From Nymphaea colorata (taxonomy: Eukaryota; Streptophyta; Magnoliopsida; Nymphaeales; Nymphaeaceae): a DNA stretch of 18,854 bases. Shown one piece after another: positions 1 through 8,963 of this stretch; the first letter of the stretch is position 1; every line of letters begins with the position of its first letter. The translations under genes and the position numbers were made by a program. The notes beneath the pieces are model-generated. The model had not been told where the DNA came from, did not search any database, and saw nothing but the letters and a program-made list of their open reading frames with translations. The stretch covers positions 27,501 to 46,354 of the forward strand of contig NW_022205225.1 of the NCBI RefSeq assembly GCF_008831285.2. The letters run 5' to 3'.

Positions 1-1410
1 TTGTGTGTCCGCTGTAATTTTGAAAATGACTACGTAAATGCCCTTCGAAAGTAAGTAAATACATACGAAACATATAAAATGCAGTTAATCCTGCTGTGTA
101 GAAAGCTATTATCGCAAAAATCGGTGAATACAACCAACTATCATTAAGAATTTCGTCTTTGGACCAAAAACAAGCGAGGGGTGGAATACCACAAAGAGAA
201 AGTGTACCTAAAAAAAAAGTTGTTTTTGTAATTGGCATATATTTAGTTAAACCGCCCATAAGAACCATGTTCTGACTCTTAGTCGGAGAATACCCAATAA
301 TGGGTTCCATGGAATGAATGATTGATCCAGACCCTAAAAACAATAATGCTTTAGAATAAGCATGAGTGATCAAATGGAATAAAGCGGCTCGATAAGAACC
401 TATACCCAAAGCTAACATAATGTATCCCAATTGAGACATCGTGGAATAAGCTAAACTTCTCTTAATATCTCTTTGAGCAAGAGCTAAGGTAGCTCCTAAT
501 AGTACCGTTATTACACCTATCAAAGATATGATATTCATTATGTAAGGTATGGCTATGAAAAGAGGAAGAAGCCGAGCTACAAGAAAAATTCCTGCGGCTA
601 CCATAGTAGCCGCATGTATCAGAGCCGAAATAGGAGTGGGTCCCTCCATAGCATCAGGTAACCATACATGAAGTGGGAATTGCGCAGATTTAGCAACTGC
701 ACCGAGGAATAATAAGAAGGCACAAAGCGTAGCAAATGAGGAATTCATCTCATTGTTATTAATGATCGAATCATTGAATATTTCGAATAAATCCTGAAAT
801 TCGAAACTACCTGTTATTAAATAAAAACCTAGGATTCCTAATAATAAACCAAAATCCCCCACACGATTGGTCACAAACGCTTTTTGACAGGCATTTGCTG
901 CAATTGGTCGGGTAAACCAAAAACCTATTAACAGATAGGAACACATTCCCACTAGTTCCCAAAAAATATGGATTTGTATCAAATTGGGACTAGTAACTAA
1001 TCCAGCATCGCTGTATTGAAAAAACTCATATAAGCAAAAAATCTCAAATATCCTCGGTCATGAGACATATAATTATCACTATAGATAAGAACCAGGATTC
1101 CAACAGTAGTGATTAATATCGACATAATAGAAGTAAGTGGATCAATCAAGTAGCCGAATTCTAAGGAAAAATCACTAGTGATGCTCCAAGACCATAGATA
1201 TTCATAAATTGAGCTACCATTGATTTGCTGGATCGCCAGCTTAGTGGAAAAGACCATAACTATACTTAACAATAAAACAGCGGGAAAAGCCCATATACGA
1301 CGAATATTTTTTGTTGCTGTCGGATTAAGCAGGAGTTCCAATCCTATTAACATAGTAACTAGAAGCGGAACGAAAGGTATAATCCATGCATATTGATATG
1401 TGCGTTCCAT
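1..1410 (-). CDS. ndhF: ndhF, NDH complex subunit 5, 5' part only, one frameshift
   Basis: NdhF is a large multi-spanning membrane subunit of the thylakoid NADH dehydrogenase-like complex, which drives cyclic electron flow and pumps protons. The start at 1410 ([13 protein letters not shown]) matches the usual NdhF N-terminus. An ATG two codons upstream, at 1416, is also in frame but would be atypical. The first 137 codons are open, ending NTAMLD and a TAG at 997-999. In the next frame the conserved protein continues without a stop to the window edge: [20 protein letters not shown], then [40 protein letters not shown]-like antiporter motifs, and [20 protein letters not shown]. The break is a run of two C (plus strand 1002-1003) where three are expected. 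The 3' end of the gene lies beyond position 1. The gene identity is certain. Whether the frameshift is real is not. Confidence 0.95.
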
Positions 1411-2528
1411 AACCATAATAATAAAATTAAATCAAACCTTTTTCCTCTATTTTCTTCTAATTAATTATATTAATTATTGTTCCCAATTCACATTCATCAC
1501 CAGTTCTTATTTATTTTTTTTTTTAACACAAACCAAAATAAGGATACGAAAAGAATATTCTTTTTTATTAATCTCGCTCTTCCTCGACTATTTAAAATTT
1601 GACCCAAGGAGTTACAATTGAATTGGTCAAATGATATAATTAAGCAAATTATTGCTTAATACTAGGGGTGAAGTAATTATTAGCTTTTGATATGGATCAT
1701 GAGATCCGCAAATAACTCAACCCAACAAGATCTTTTATCCAAAATCATTAACTAATTTAAATTTAATTTGAAACTGATTGATTGGCTTCCACCAGAACTT
1801 GTGGGAAATTCTATGATACTTGTAACCTCCCATATGGGTGAAGTAAGAAGGTGAAGTAAGAGGTTACTTAAATTGCCTTAATCAAGTTCAAGTAATGTTC
1901 AAGTAATGGATCATTGAACAAAAGTATTATTCGAATCGTGGGGGCGCTATGCTTTAATGGGATCAATTGGTAGAGAAAATCTTATTGTTTTATCTCATGT
2001 AGGTAATTAATTTCTGGTTATTGTTATTAAATGTATTACGACGGTAGGTATATGTAGGTTATATATATGGTCTATTTGAAATAGACTGAGATAGGAATTG
2101 TAACCTTTTATTTTATTTATTTTTCTTTTTATATTATTTATCTGCGGGGGTCGATTTCATCGGTAGTTGATACCATCGATCCTAATGAATGGAGATATGA
2201 AACAATTAGTACAATTTTCTTTCTTCTGAGATTTTCATTGTATGCAATAATAATGATAATGAATACTTCAAAAAGAGAAAAAGATAACTATTTTTTTCTA
2301 TGAGAGTTATACCTAGCGAATCGAATCTCCTTTCTTTTTATTCTCCAACTTGAGTTTGAGTCCCTAGCAATAATTTAGTTTAGTCCCTATTATATGCTAT
2401 ATGCGCATATTTGTATGTTATGAAGAAAATCTATAAACTAAATAATAGATATATGAATAGAAAGAATTAATGATCTATTTTGAACAATACATGTCTTTCA
2501 CATTCAACTTAGAAAAGTTCATTTTTGC
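1411..2528. other. ndhF-rpl32 intergenic spacer
   Basis: This is 1.1 kb of AT-rich sequence between two divergent genes, so it should hold promoters for both, but I could not pick a convincing -35/-10 pair. Visible structure is small. There is an 11-base T run at 1514-1524. A 9-bp stem with a 4-base loop lies at 1639-1660. The motif GGTGAAGTAAGA is repeated with a 13-bp period at 1837 and 1850. GTTCAAGTAAT is duplicated at 1886-1907. Short open frames here resemble no protein I know and look like chance. This spacer is known to vary quickly among angiosperms. Confidence 0.85.
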
Positions 2529-2768
2529 ATGGCGGTTCCAAAAAAACGTACTTCTATATCAAAAAAGCATATTCGTAGAAATTTTTGGAAGAGAAAGGGA
2601 TATTGGGCAGCGGTAAAAGCTTTTTCTTTAGCTAAATCCATTTCTACCGGTTATTCAAAAGGTTTTTTTGTACGACAAAAAAATGAAATAAAAAAGCAAA
2701 GAATAAATAATAATGTGATAAGAAACCCTTCAAATGATCTAAATCAACATCAATCAATGATTGGATAA
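2529..2768 (+). CDS. rpl32: rpl32, plastid ribosomal protein bL32, with long C-terminal tail
   Basis: Rpl32 is a small basic protein of the large subunit of the plastid ribosome. The first 50 residues match the family closely, beginning [20 protein letters not shown] and ending [12 protein letters not shown]. The ATG at 2529 is the conserved start. The frame then runs on for 29 more residues, rich in N, K and Q, to a TAA at 2766-2768. That gives 79 residues against the usual 50 to 60 or so. The tail follows a run of seven A (2677-2683). One more A would end the protein two residues after VRQ, at a family-typical length. Single-base losses are common in this window, so the tail may be an artefact. 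It could equally be a genuine extension. It is transcribed with trnL and ccsA downstream on the plus strand. Confidence 0.93.
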   Translation: MAVPKKRTSISKKHIRRNFWKRKGYWAAVKAFSLAKSISTGYSKGFFVRQKNEIKKQRINNNVIRNPSNDLNQHQSMIG

Positions 2769-3105
2769 ATTAATGATTCTGTATCATATATTGGGCCCTC
2801 AAAATGGCACTATTTGTGTTTTAAAGGGCGTTATTAGACGCAAGATACAAGGTTCAATATAGTGAATAGAGTGCATTTTTATATGATTTGCGAGATGGGG
2901 ATTGCCATTTTCCCCATCGATTCACTATTTTCCCCATCGATTCACTATTACTAAGCTTTAAGGTAAGCTAGTAACAATTATGGAACCTTCAAATATTGAC
3001 TTGAATGGCTATTCTTCGATTGATTCAATAATCATCTATTGCAATTGCATTGAACCTCTCAATATCGACGATTGAATATGCATGAGTTAGTATTACTTCG
3101 AACAA
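2769..3105. other. rpl32-trnL spacer
   Basis: This 337-bp AT-rich spacer has no gene. It contains an exact 20-bp tandem duplication at 2907-2946. It also holds a possible stem-loop, GATGGGGA (2894-2901) pairing with TCCCCATC (2911-2918) across a 9-base loop. The stem-loop could stabilise the 3' end of rpl32 RNA; that role is inference. Confidence 0.75.
2907..2946. repeat. 20-bp tandem duplication
   Basis: Two exact copies of ATTTTCCCCATCGATTCACT lie head to tail at 2907-2926 and 2927-2946. The left copy contains the 3' arm of the hairpin at 2894-2918, so the arm is present twice. Replication slippage is the likely origin. Confidence 0.9.
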
Positions 3106-3185
3106 GCCGCCATGGTGAAATCGGTAGACACGCTGTTCTTAGGAAGCAGTGCTAGAGCATCTCGGTTCGAGTCCGAGTGGCGGCA
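3106..3185 (+). tRNA. trnL-UAG: tRNA-Leu (UAG)
   Basis: This is an 80-base class II tRNA. The acceptor stem GCCGCCA pairs perfectly with TGGCGGC, followed by discriminator A at 3185. The anticodon loop CTTAGGA (3138-3144) carries anticodon UAG at 3140-3142. The anticodon stem CTGTT/AGCAG includes one G-T wobble. A long variable arm is present, as expected for leucine tRNAs, and the T arm includes GGTTCGAGTCC. The CCA end is not encoded, as is normal in plastids. It reads CUN leucine codons. Its place between rpl32 and ccsA is the conserved one. Confidence 0.98.
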
Positions 3186-3300
3186 TTCTCTAAAACAAAA
3201 AAGGACACAACGGATCCTTTAATTCGATACCATATTTACATTCGGTAATTAAGGAAGGGTTCCCTTTTTTTATAACTATAAAAACAAAAAATGATTGTTT

Positions 3301-4227
3301 ATGATATTTGCAACTTTAGAACATATATTAACTCACATATCTTTTTCGATCATTTCAATTGTGATTCCTACTCATCTGATGACCTTGGTCTATGAAATTG
3401 TAGGACTATGTGATTCGTCAGAAAAAGGCATGATAGCTACTTTTTTCTGTATAACAGGATTATTAGTTACTCGTTGGATTTATTCGGGACATGTACCATT
3501 AAGTGATCTATATGAATCATTAATGTTCCTTTCATGGAGTTTCTCCCTTATTCATATAGTTCCATATTTTAGAAACTATAAGAATTTTTTCAGTAAAATA
3601 ACCGCCCCAAGCGCTATTTTAACCCAAGGCTTTGCCACTTCGGGTCTTTTAACTAAAATGCATCAATCCGCAATATTAGTGCCTGCTCTCCAATCCCGTT
3701 GGTTAATGATGCACGTAAGTATGATGTTGTTGAGCTATGCAGCTCTTTTATGTGGATCATTATTATCCATAACTCTCCTGGTCATTACGTTTAGAAGAAA
3801 GATAGATATTTTCGGTAAAACCAATCATTTATTAATTAGTTCATTTTCTTTTGATGAGACCCAATACGTGAATTTTTCGTTTAGAAATTATCACAGGTAT
3901 CAATTGACTCAGCGATTGGATTCTTGGAGTTATCGTGTCATTGGCTTGGGTTTTACCCTTTTAACTATAGGTATTCTTTCAGGAGCAGTATGGGCTAATG
4001 AGGCATGGGGATCTTATTGGAATTGGGACCCCAAAGAAACCTGGGCATTTATTACTTGGACCGTATTCGCGATTTATTTACATACTAGAACAAATAAAAG
4101 TTTGCAAGGTGCAAATTCAGCAATTGTGGCTTCTATGGGATTTCTTATAATTTGGATCTGCTATTTTGGGGTCAATCTATTAGGAAGAGGGCTACATAGT
4201 TATGGTTCATTCACATTAAACATCTAA
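3301..4227 (+). CDS. ccsA: ccsA, cytochrome c biogenesis protein
   Basis: CcsA is a multi-spanning thylakoid membrane protein of the System II pathway, which delivers and attaches heme to apocytochromes f and c6 on the lumen side. The ATG at 3301 ([16 protein letters not shown]) is the conserved start; the two codons before it are in frame but begin with TTG. The frame is intact at 308 residues, slightly short of the 310-330 typical in angiosperms. The heme-handling WWD-type segment [14 protein letters not shown] lies at about residues 236-249. Conserved segments include [46 protein letters not shown] and the C-terminal [13 protein letters not shown]. The variable loop near residues 160-190 is shorter than in many relatives. 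It converges on ndhD, with a strong hairpin between them. Confidence 0.97.
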   Translation: MIFATLEHILTHISFSIISIVIPTHLMTLVYEIVGLCDSSEKGMIATFFCITGLLVTRWIYSGHVPLSDLYESLMFLSWSFSLIHIVPYFRNYKNFFSKITAPSAILTQGFATSGLLTKMHQSAILVPALQSRWLMMHVSMMLLSYAALLCGSLLSITLLVITFRRKIDIFGKTNHLLISSFSFDETQYVNFSFRNYHRYQLTQRLDSWSYRVIGLGFTLLTIGILSGAVWANEAWGSYWNWDPKETWAFITWTVFAIYLHTRTNKSLQGANSAIVASMGFLIIWICYFGVNLLGRGLHSYGSFTLNI

Positions 4228-4590
4228 TTGAAGAAAAAAACTGCAGAATACATAGAAAGATTGTACACATACCCTTTCATTCTCATATACCCCTCTCATA
4301 TACCATAATATTATTAACCATAATATTATTATCTCATTTATACATTATATGTATAAGGTGAAAGATATATATGTAATCAGAAATATCTGTAGTTAAATAA
4401 TAAAAACTACAGATATTTCTGATTACAATTTCCTTCATTTAATTGCATTTTTGACTTGATAGAAGGAAAAATCTTCTTTTCCTTTTGATTGGTCTAGCCA
4501 ACGATTGATTTGTTTGTAAACAGCAGTGCAGGATTATTGGATTGGATCTTCTGTGCTGCCCATAACCATAAAAAAATCCATCCATGAAAG
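4228..4590. other. ccsA-ndhD spacer between convergent genes
   Basis: This 363-bp AT-rich spacer has no gene. It holds an imperfect 15-bp tandem repeat (CCATAATATTATTAA at 4303-4317 and CCATAATATTATTAT at 4318-4332). It also holds the large inverted repeat listed separately. Confidence 0.85.
4372..4427. terminator. Perfect 23-bp inverted repeat, shared 3' stem-loop of ccsA and ndhD
   Basis: Arm 4372-4394 (TGTAATCAGAAATATCTGTA then GTT) is the exact reverse complement of arm 4405-4427, with a 10-base A/T loop at 4395-4404. It sits about 145 bases after the ccsA stop and 164 bases after the ndhD stop, so it would fold in transcripts from either side. Plastid 3' stem-loops usually act as RNA processing and stability elements rather than efficient terminators. 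That is the likely role here, inferred from position and perfect pairing. Confidence 0.75.
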
Positions 4591-6093
4591 CTACCCATGA
4601 AAGTAATTAGATAGAATAGTTTCTACCTTGTCAACTGATAGTGAAAGAACGAAATCTGGATAAATACCAATACCTATTATAGGTAAAAGGATACACATCA
4701 AAATAAAGATTTCTCGTGGTCCAGAATCCACAAAGTGAGACTTGGGAACATTGAATAACCTGTATCCATAGAACATCTGGCGTGACATAGATAATGAATA
4801 AATAGGAGTTAATATCATTCCAATTGCCATTACAAAAGTAATTAGTATTTTTGACATTACAAGGTATTTTGGGCTAGTAATTATTCCCAAAAATATCACA
4901 AATTCTGCAACAAAACCACTCATTCCTGGTAATGCGAGAGAAGCCATTGAGAAGCTACTGAACATCGTAAAGATTCTTGGCATTAGTATAGCTATTCCCC
5001 CCATTTCGTTAAGATAACGAAGACGTATTCTATCATAACTTGTTCCTGCCAGGAAAAAAAGTGCAGCACCAATAAATCCATGAGAGATGATTTGTAAAAT
5101 AGCTCCATTGAGTCCCGCATCGGTTATAGAACTAATTCCTATTATTATGAAACCCATATGAGATACGGAAGAATAGGCTATTCTCTTTTTTAAATTGCGT
5201 TGACCAAGAGAAGTTAAAGCTGCATAGATTATTTGAATAGTCCCTACTATCATCAACCAAGGAGAAAATATGGAATGGGCGTGGGGTAATAATTCCATAT
5301 TGACCCGAACCAACCCGTATGCTCCCATTTTTAATAAGATTCCAGCTAGAAGCATACATGTACTGTAATGCGCCTCTCCATGGGTATCTGGCAACCATGT
5401 ATGTAAAGGTATGATCGGTGATTTGACAGCATAAGCAATAAGGAAACCCAAATAAAATATTATTTCCAATGCCACGGGATACGATTGATTAGCTAATGTT
5501 TCAAAATTTAATGTTGGTTCATTGGAACCATATAAACCCATACCTAGAACTCCCATTAAGAGAAAAATGGAACCTCCTGCAGTGTACAAAATGAACTTTG
5601 TAGCTGAGTACAGACGTTTCTTTCCTCCCCACATGGATAAAAGTAGGTAAACAGGAATTAATTCTAATTCCCACATGATGAAAAAAAGTAAGAGGTCTCG
5701 AGAAGAAAATGATCCTATTTGACCACTGTACATTGCTAACATCAGGAAATGGAACAATCGCGAATTTCGGGTAACTGGCCAAGCCGCTGAAGTAGCTAAA
5801 GTAGTGATAAATCCTGTCAATAAAATGGGTCCTATAGAAAGTCCGTCGATTCCGAGTCTCCAGTGAAAATCAAAAATATTTATCCAGTTAAAGTCTTCTT
5901 CCAATTGGATTAATGGATCGTCCAATTTAAAATGATAACAGAATACGTAGGTCGTTAGAAGGAGTTCAAATAAGCAGATACAGATAGTATACCATCGAAC
6001 TACCTTATTTCCTCTATGAGGGAAAAGAGCAATTAAGGAACCCGCGGATATGGGCAAAACAACAATGATTGTTAACCAATAAAAATCACTCAT
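4591..6093 (-). CDS. ndhD: ndhD, NDH complex subunit 4
   Basis: NdhD is an antiporter-like, proton-pumping membrane subunit of the thylakoid NDH complex. The frame is intact at 500 residues, the usual length. I chose the ATG at 6093 ([19 protein letters not shown]) because it aligns with the family start. The same frame extends six codons further to a GTG, which is unlikely to be used. Most angiosperms have ACG here, edited to AUG; this sequence has a genomic ATG. Conserved stretches include [101 protein letters not shown] and [12 protein letters not shown]. It is the last gene of the operon that starts near rps15. Its integrity contrasts with its broken ndh neighbours. Confidence 0.97.
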   Translation of the reverse strand: MSDFYWLTIIVVLPISAGSLIALFPHRGNKVVRWYTICICLFELLLTTYVFCYHFKLDDPLIQLEEDFNWINIFDFHWRLGIDGLSIGPILLTGFITTLATSAAWPVTRNSRLFHFLMLAMYSGQIGSFSSRDLLLFFIMWELELIPVYLLLSMWGGKKRLYSATKFILYTAGGSIFLLMGVLGMGLYGSNEPTLNFETLANQSYPVALEIIFYLGFLIAYAVKSPIIPLHTWLPDTHGEAHYSTCMLLAGILLKMGAYGLVRVNMELLPHAHSIFSPWLMIVGTIQIIYAALTSLGQRNLKKRIAYSSVSHMGFIIIGISSITDAGLNGAILQIISHGFIGAALFFLAGTSYDRIRLRYLNEMGGIAILMPRIFTMFSSFSMASLALPGMSGFVAEFVIFLGIITSPKYLVMSKILITFVMAIGMILTPIYSLSMSRQMFYGYRLFNVPKSHFVDSGPREIFILMCILLPIIGIGIYPDFVLSLSVDKVETILSNYFHG

Positions 6094-6219
6094 AGTAAAG
6101 ACAAAATACACTTTGATTTGACCAGAAAAACCCGCGCTCGGATTTTTTTATTTATCGAGTACGGGTTTTTGTCGGTAAAGAGGAATCAAATGGATTCAAG
6201 GGGAGTTTTTTGTAACGTA

Positions 6220-6871
<652 letters not shown>

Positions 6872-7176
6872 TTATTTATTCAATAAATTTGATTGATTGA
6901 TACGAGTTGATTTTCTGTTACGATAGATCGAAGAAACAATAGCTGGTCCAATAGCTGCTTCGGCGGCTGCAATAGCGATAACAAAGATCGAGAAAACGTC
7001 TCCCTTTAATTGGCGACTATCAAATAAATCAGAAAATGTTATGAGATTCATATTAACAGCATTCAGTATAAGTTCAAGACACATAAGTGCTCTAACCATG
7101 TTTCGACTTGTGATCAATCCATAGATACCAATAGAAATAAATAGGCACTCAAAACAAGTACATGCTCGAGCATCAT
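6872..7176 (-). CDS. ndhE: ndhE, NDH complex subunit 4L, one frameshift
   Basis: NdhE is a small three-helix membrane subunit (NuoK/ND4L type) of the NDH complex. The start at 7176 ([14 protein letters not shown]) matches the family. After about 13 codons the frame is lost, because the run at plus 7135-7137 has three A where four are expected. The conserved protein resumes in the neighbouring frame: [40 protein letters not shown], then [18 protein letters not shown] and the stop at 6872. The observed length of 305 bases is one short of the 306 (101 residues plus stop) usual for ndhE. The uninterrupted alternative frame begins with a TTG at 7183 and replaces the normal N-terminus with unrelated residues, so it is probably not the real product. 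One residue, P in [10 protein letters not shown], differs from the usual L and is a possible RNA editing site. Confidence 0.94.
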
Positions 7177-7468
7177 TGACCAACTCCTCGTCAATCTCGA
7201 TTCATTTCAATATAAACAACAATTCAACTGATTCGATTAATTAAATGAGAAGATTCTACTGAATCTAATTCAATTATCAATCCATATAATATATATAAGA
7301 AATACAGTACCAAAAAAGACACTGAAATGGGTCGTCGAACTAACAAAAACTTTGAAATATGTCTCATGAACAATATTCCAATTTAGGGTGGACAGATAGA
7401 TGCGATAACAATTACACGGAGGTTGCTTTATTTTATTTGGTTGGTTTGTTATTTCCAATTCTAAGTAT

Positions 7469-8002
7469 CTATTCCCGGCGAGCCATAGCAATTGCGCCCA
7501 CTAAGGAAACTAAAAGGATTATAGAAATCAGTTCAAATGGAAGATAAAAATCTGTTGATAAATGAATCCCAATCTGTTGAACATTACTTGTCAGGTCCTG
7601 TTCTATGATCTGGTTTGATCTTGTAGTCCAAATAATCCCGTACCATGACGTGTTTGGGATAGTAGCAATTAGTGAAAAAAAAATACTTGTACAAACTAGC
7701 GAAGTGAATCCATCTCCGACAGTCCAAAAATGAAAAGAATTGTAATATTCTGAACCATTCATAAACATCACAGCAAATAAGATTAAGACATTTATGGCTC
7801 CCACGTAAATAAGTAGCTGCGCAGCAGCTACAAAATAAGAGTTCGATGGAATATAAAATAAAGATATACAAACAAGAACCAATCCCAAGGAAAAGGCAGA
7901 ATAAATTGGATTGGTAAGTAATACCACTCCTAGACCTCCTACTATAAGACCTGATCCCAGAGATACTAAAAGAATATCATGTATTGGCGCAGGTAAATCC
8001 AT
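7469..8002 (-). CDS. ndhG: ndhG, NDH complex subunit 6
   Basis: NdhG is a five-helix membrane subunit (NuoJ/ND6 type) of the thylakoid NDH complex. The frame is intact at 177 residues, against 176 in most relatives. The ATG at 8002 ([20 protein letters not shown]) is the family start. Conserved segments include [20 protein letters not shown], the helix-3 region [29 protein letters not shown], and [19 protein letters not shown]. It lies between ndhI and ndhE in the operon, with spacers of 342 and 292 bases. Nothing in it is broken. Confidence 0.96.
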   Translation of the reverse strand: MDLPAPIHDILLVSLGSGLIVGGLGVVLLTNPIYSAFSLGLVLVCISLFYIPSNSYFVAAAQLLIYVGAINVLILFAVMFMNGSEYYNSFHFWTVGDGFTSLVCTSIFFSLIATIPNTSWYGIIWTTRSNQIIEQDLTSNVQQIGIHLSTDFYLPFELISIILLVSLVGAIAMARRE

Positions 8003-8344
8003 TATGTGTTAAATAAGCGATAAATAAGTCAAAATATCTCATGATCTTACTGGTCGGGAAAAAGTGGGTTACCCTTTTTATATCTAATAGTTCTTACCCC
8101 AGCGTGGTGTGGGTTTATGTAGATTGAGTTAATCAATTGAACGGGCCAATCTTGCTTTTGTCTTTAGTCGAAACAGAGTTCGTAATTTCATATTTTTAAT
8201 TAAACAAATAAGGGCTATGGCTATAATGGCTATATATATTTATATATTCAAAAAGTAGTTATAATCCTCACAAATCTAGTTATTCTTTGTCTGACATGAA
8301 AGAAACTTACCTACTTTTGATCAAAACTTAGTCTTATTTTTAAT
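8003..8344. other. ndhI-ndhG spacer
   Basis: This 342-bp AT-rich spacer lies inside the NDH operon. A short GGCTAT-containing, T/A-rich stretch at 8213-8245 is the only local repetition. I see no gene, tRNA or strong hairpin. Confidence 0.75.
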
Positions 8345-8883
8345 TTAATTGGTAATCGTTCTTGAATCAAGGGGTTTCTCCATAGATATTTTTATTGGAG
8401 TTGAGTTCATAATTGTTCGAACTGTGTAATCTCCAATTACAGACATTGGTAACCGACCCAAAGCAATTTGATTATAATTTAATTCGTGACGATCGTAGGT
8501 GGAAAGTTCATATTCTTCAGTCATTGATAAACAGTTTGTGGGGCAATACTCCACGCAATTACCACAAAATATACAGATTCCGAAATCAATACTATAATTA
8601 AGCAATCGTTTCTTTCTAATATCTGTTTCTAATCGCCAATCAACAACAGGTAGATCTATCGGACATACGCGAACACATACTTCACAAGCAATGCATTTAT
8701 CAAATTCAAAGTGGATTCGCCCACGGAAACGCTCTGATGTGATCGATTTTCATAAGGATATTGAATAGTTACAGGTAAACGATTTGCGTGAGATAAGGTA
8801 ATCATGAAACTTTGACCAATGTATCTTGCAGCTCGTACTGTCTGTTGACCATAATTCATGAACCCAGTCACCATAGGAAACAT
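8345..8883 (-). CDS. ndhI: ndhI, NDH complex 2x[4Fe-4S] subunit, one frameshift
   Basis: NdhI is the stromal iron-sulfur subunit (NuoI/TYKY type) that carries electrons in the connecting arm of the NDH complex. The start at 8883 ([20 protein letters not shown]) fits the family. The frame is lost after about 44 codons, at IQYPYE, where plus 8747-8750 has four T and five are expected. In the next frame everything continues: [18 protein letters not shown], first cluster motif [12 protein letters not shown] (about 8683-8648), and second motif [12 protein letters not shown]. It ends at a stop at 8345. The span is 539 bases, one short of 180 codons. All eight cluster cysteines are present. Read as it stands, the first frame would end at 8656 with no intact cluster motif. 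Confidence 0.94.
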
Positions 8884-8963
8884 ATATCGTGAATATCCAT
8901 GAATAATTTGATGTTTCTTTCTCTTGCTTGAGAGAGGATAAGAATCTGGAATATCCTATTCTG

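Noticed and set aside
1400-1621. Plus-strand open frame of 73 codons over the ndhF start
   Set aside because: It is low complexity, F/L/I-rich, overlaps the opposite strand of ndhF and has no recognisable domain.
5132-5782. Additional minus-strand frames of 87-88 codons
   Set aside because: They are shadows of the intact ndhD gene in another frame.
7584-7871. Minus-strand frame of 95 codons
   Set aside because: It is a shadow of ndhG, which is intact in its own frame.
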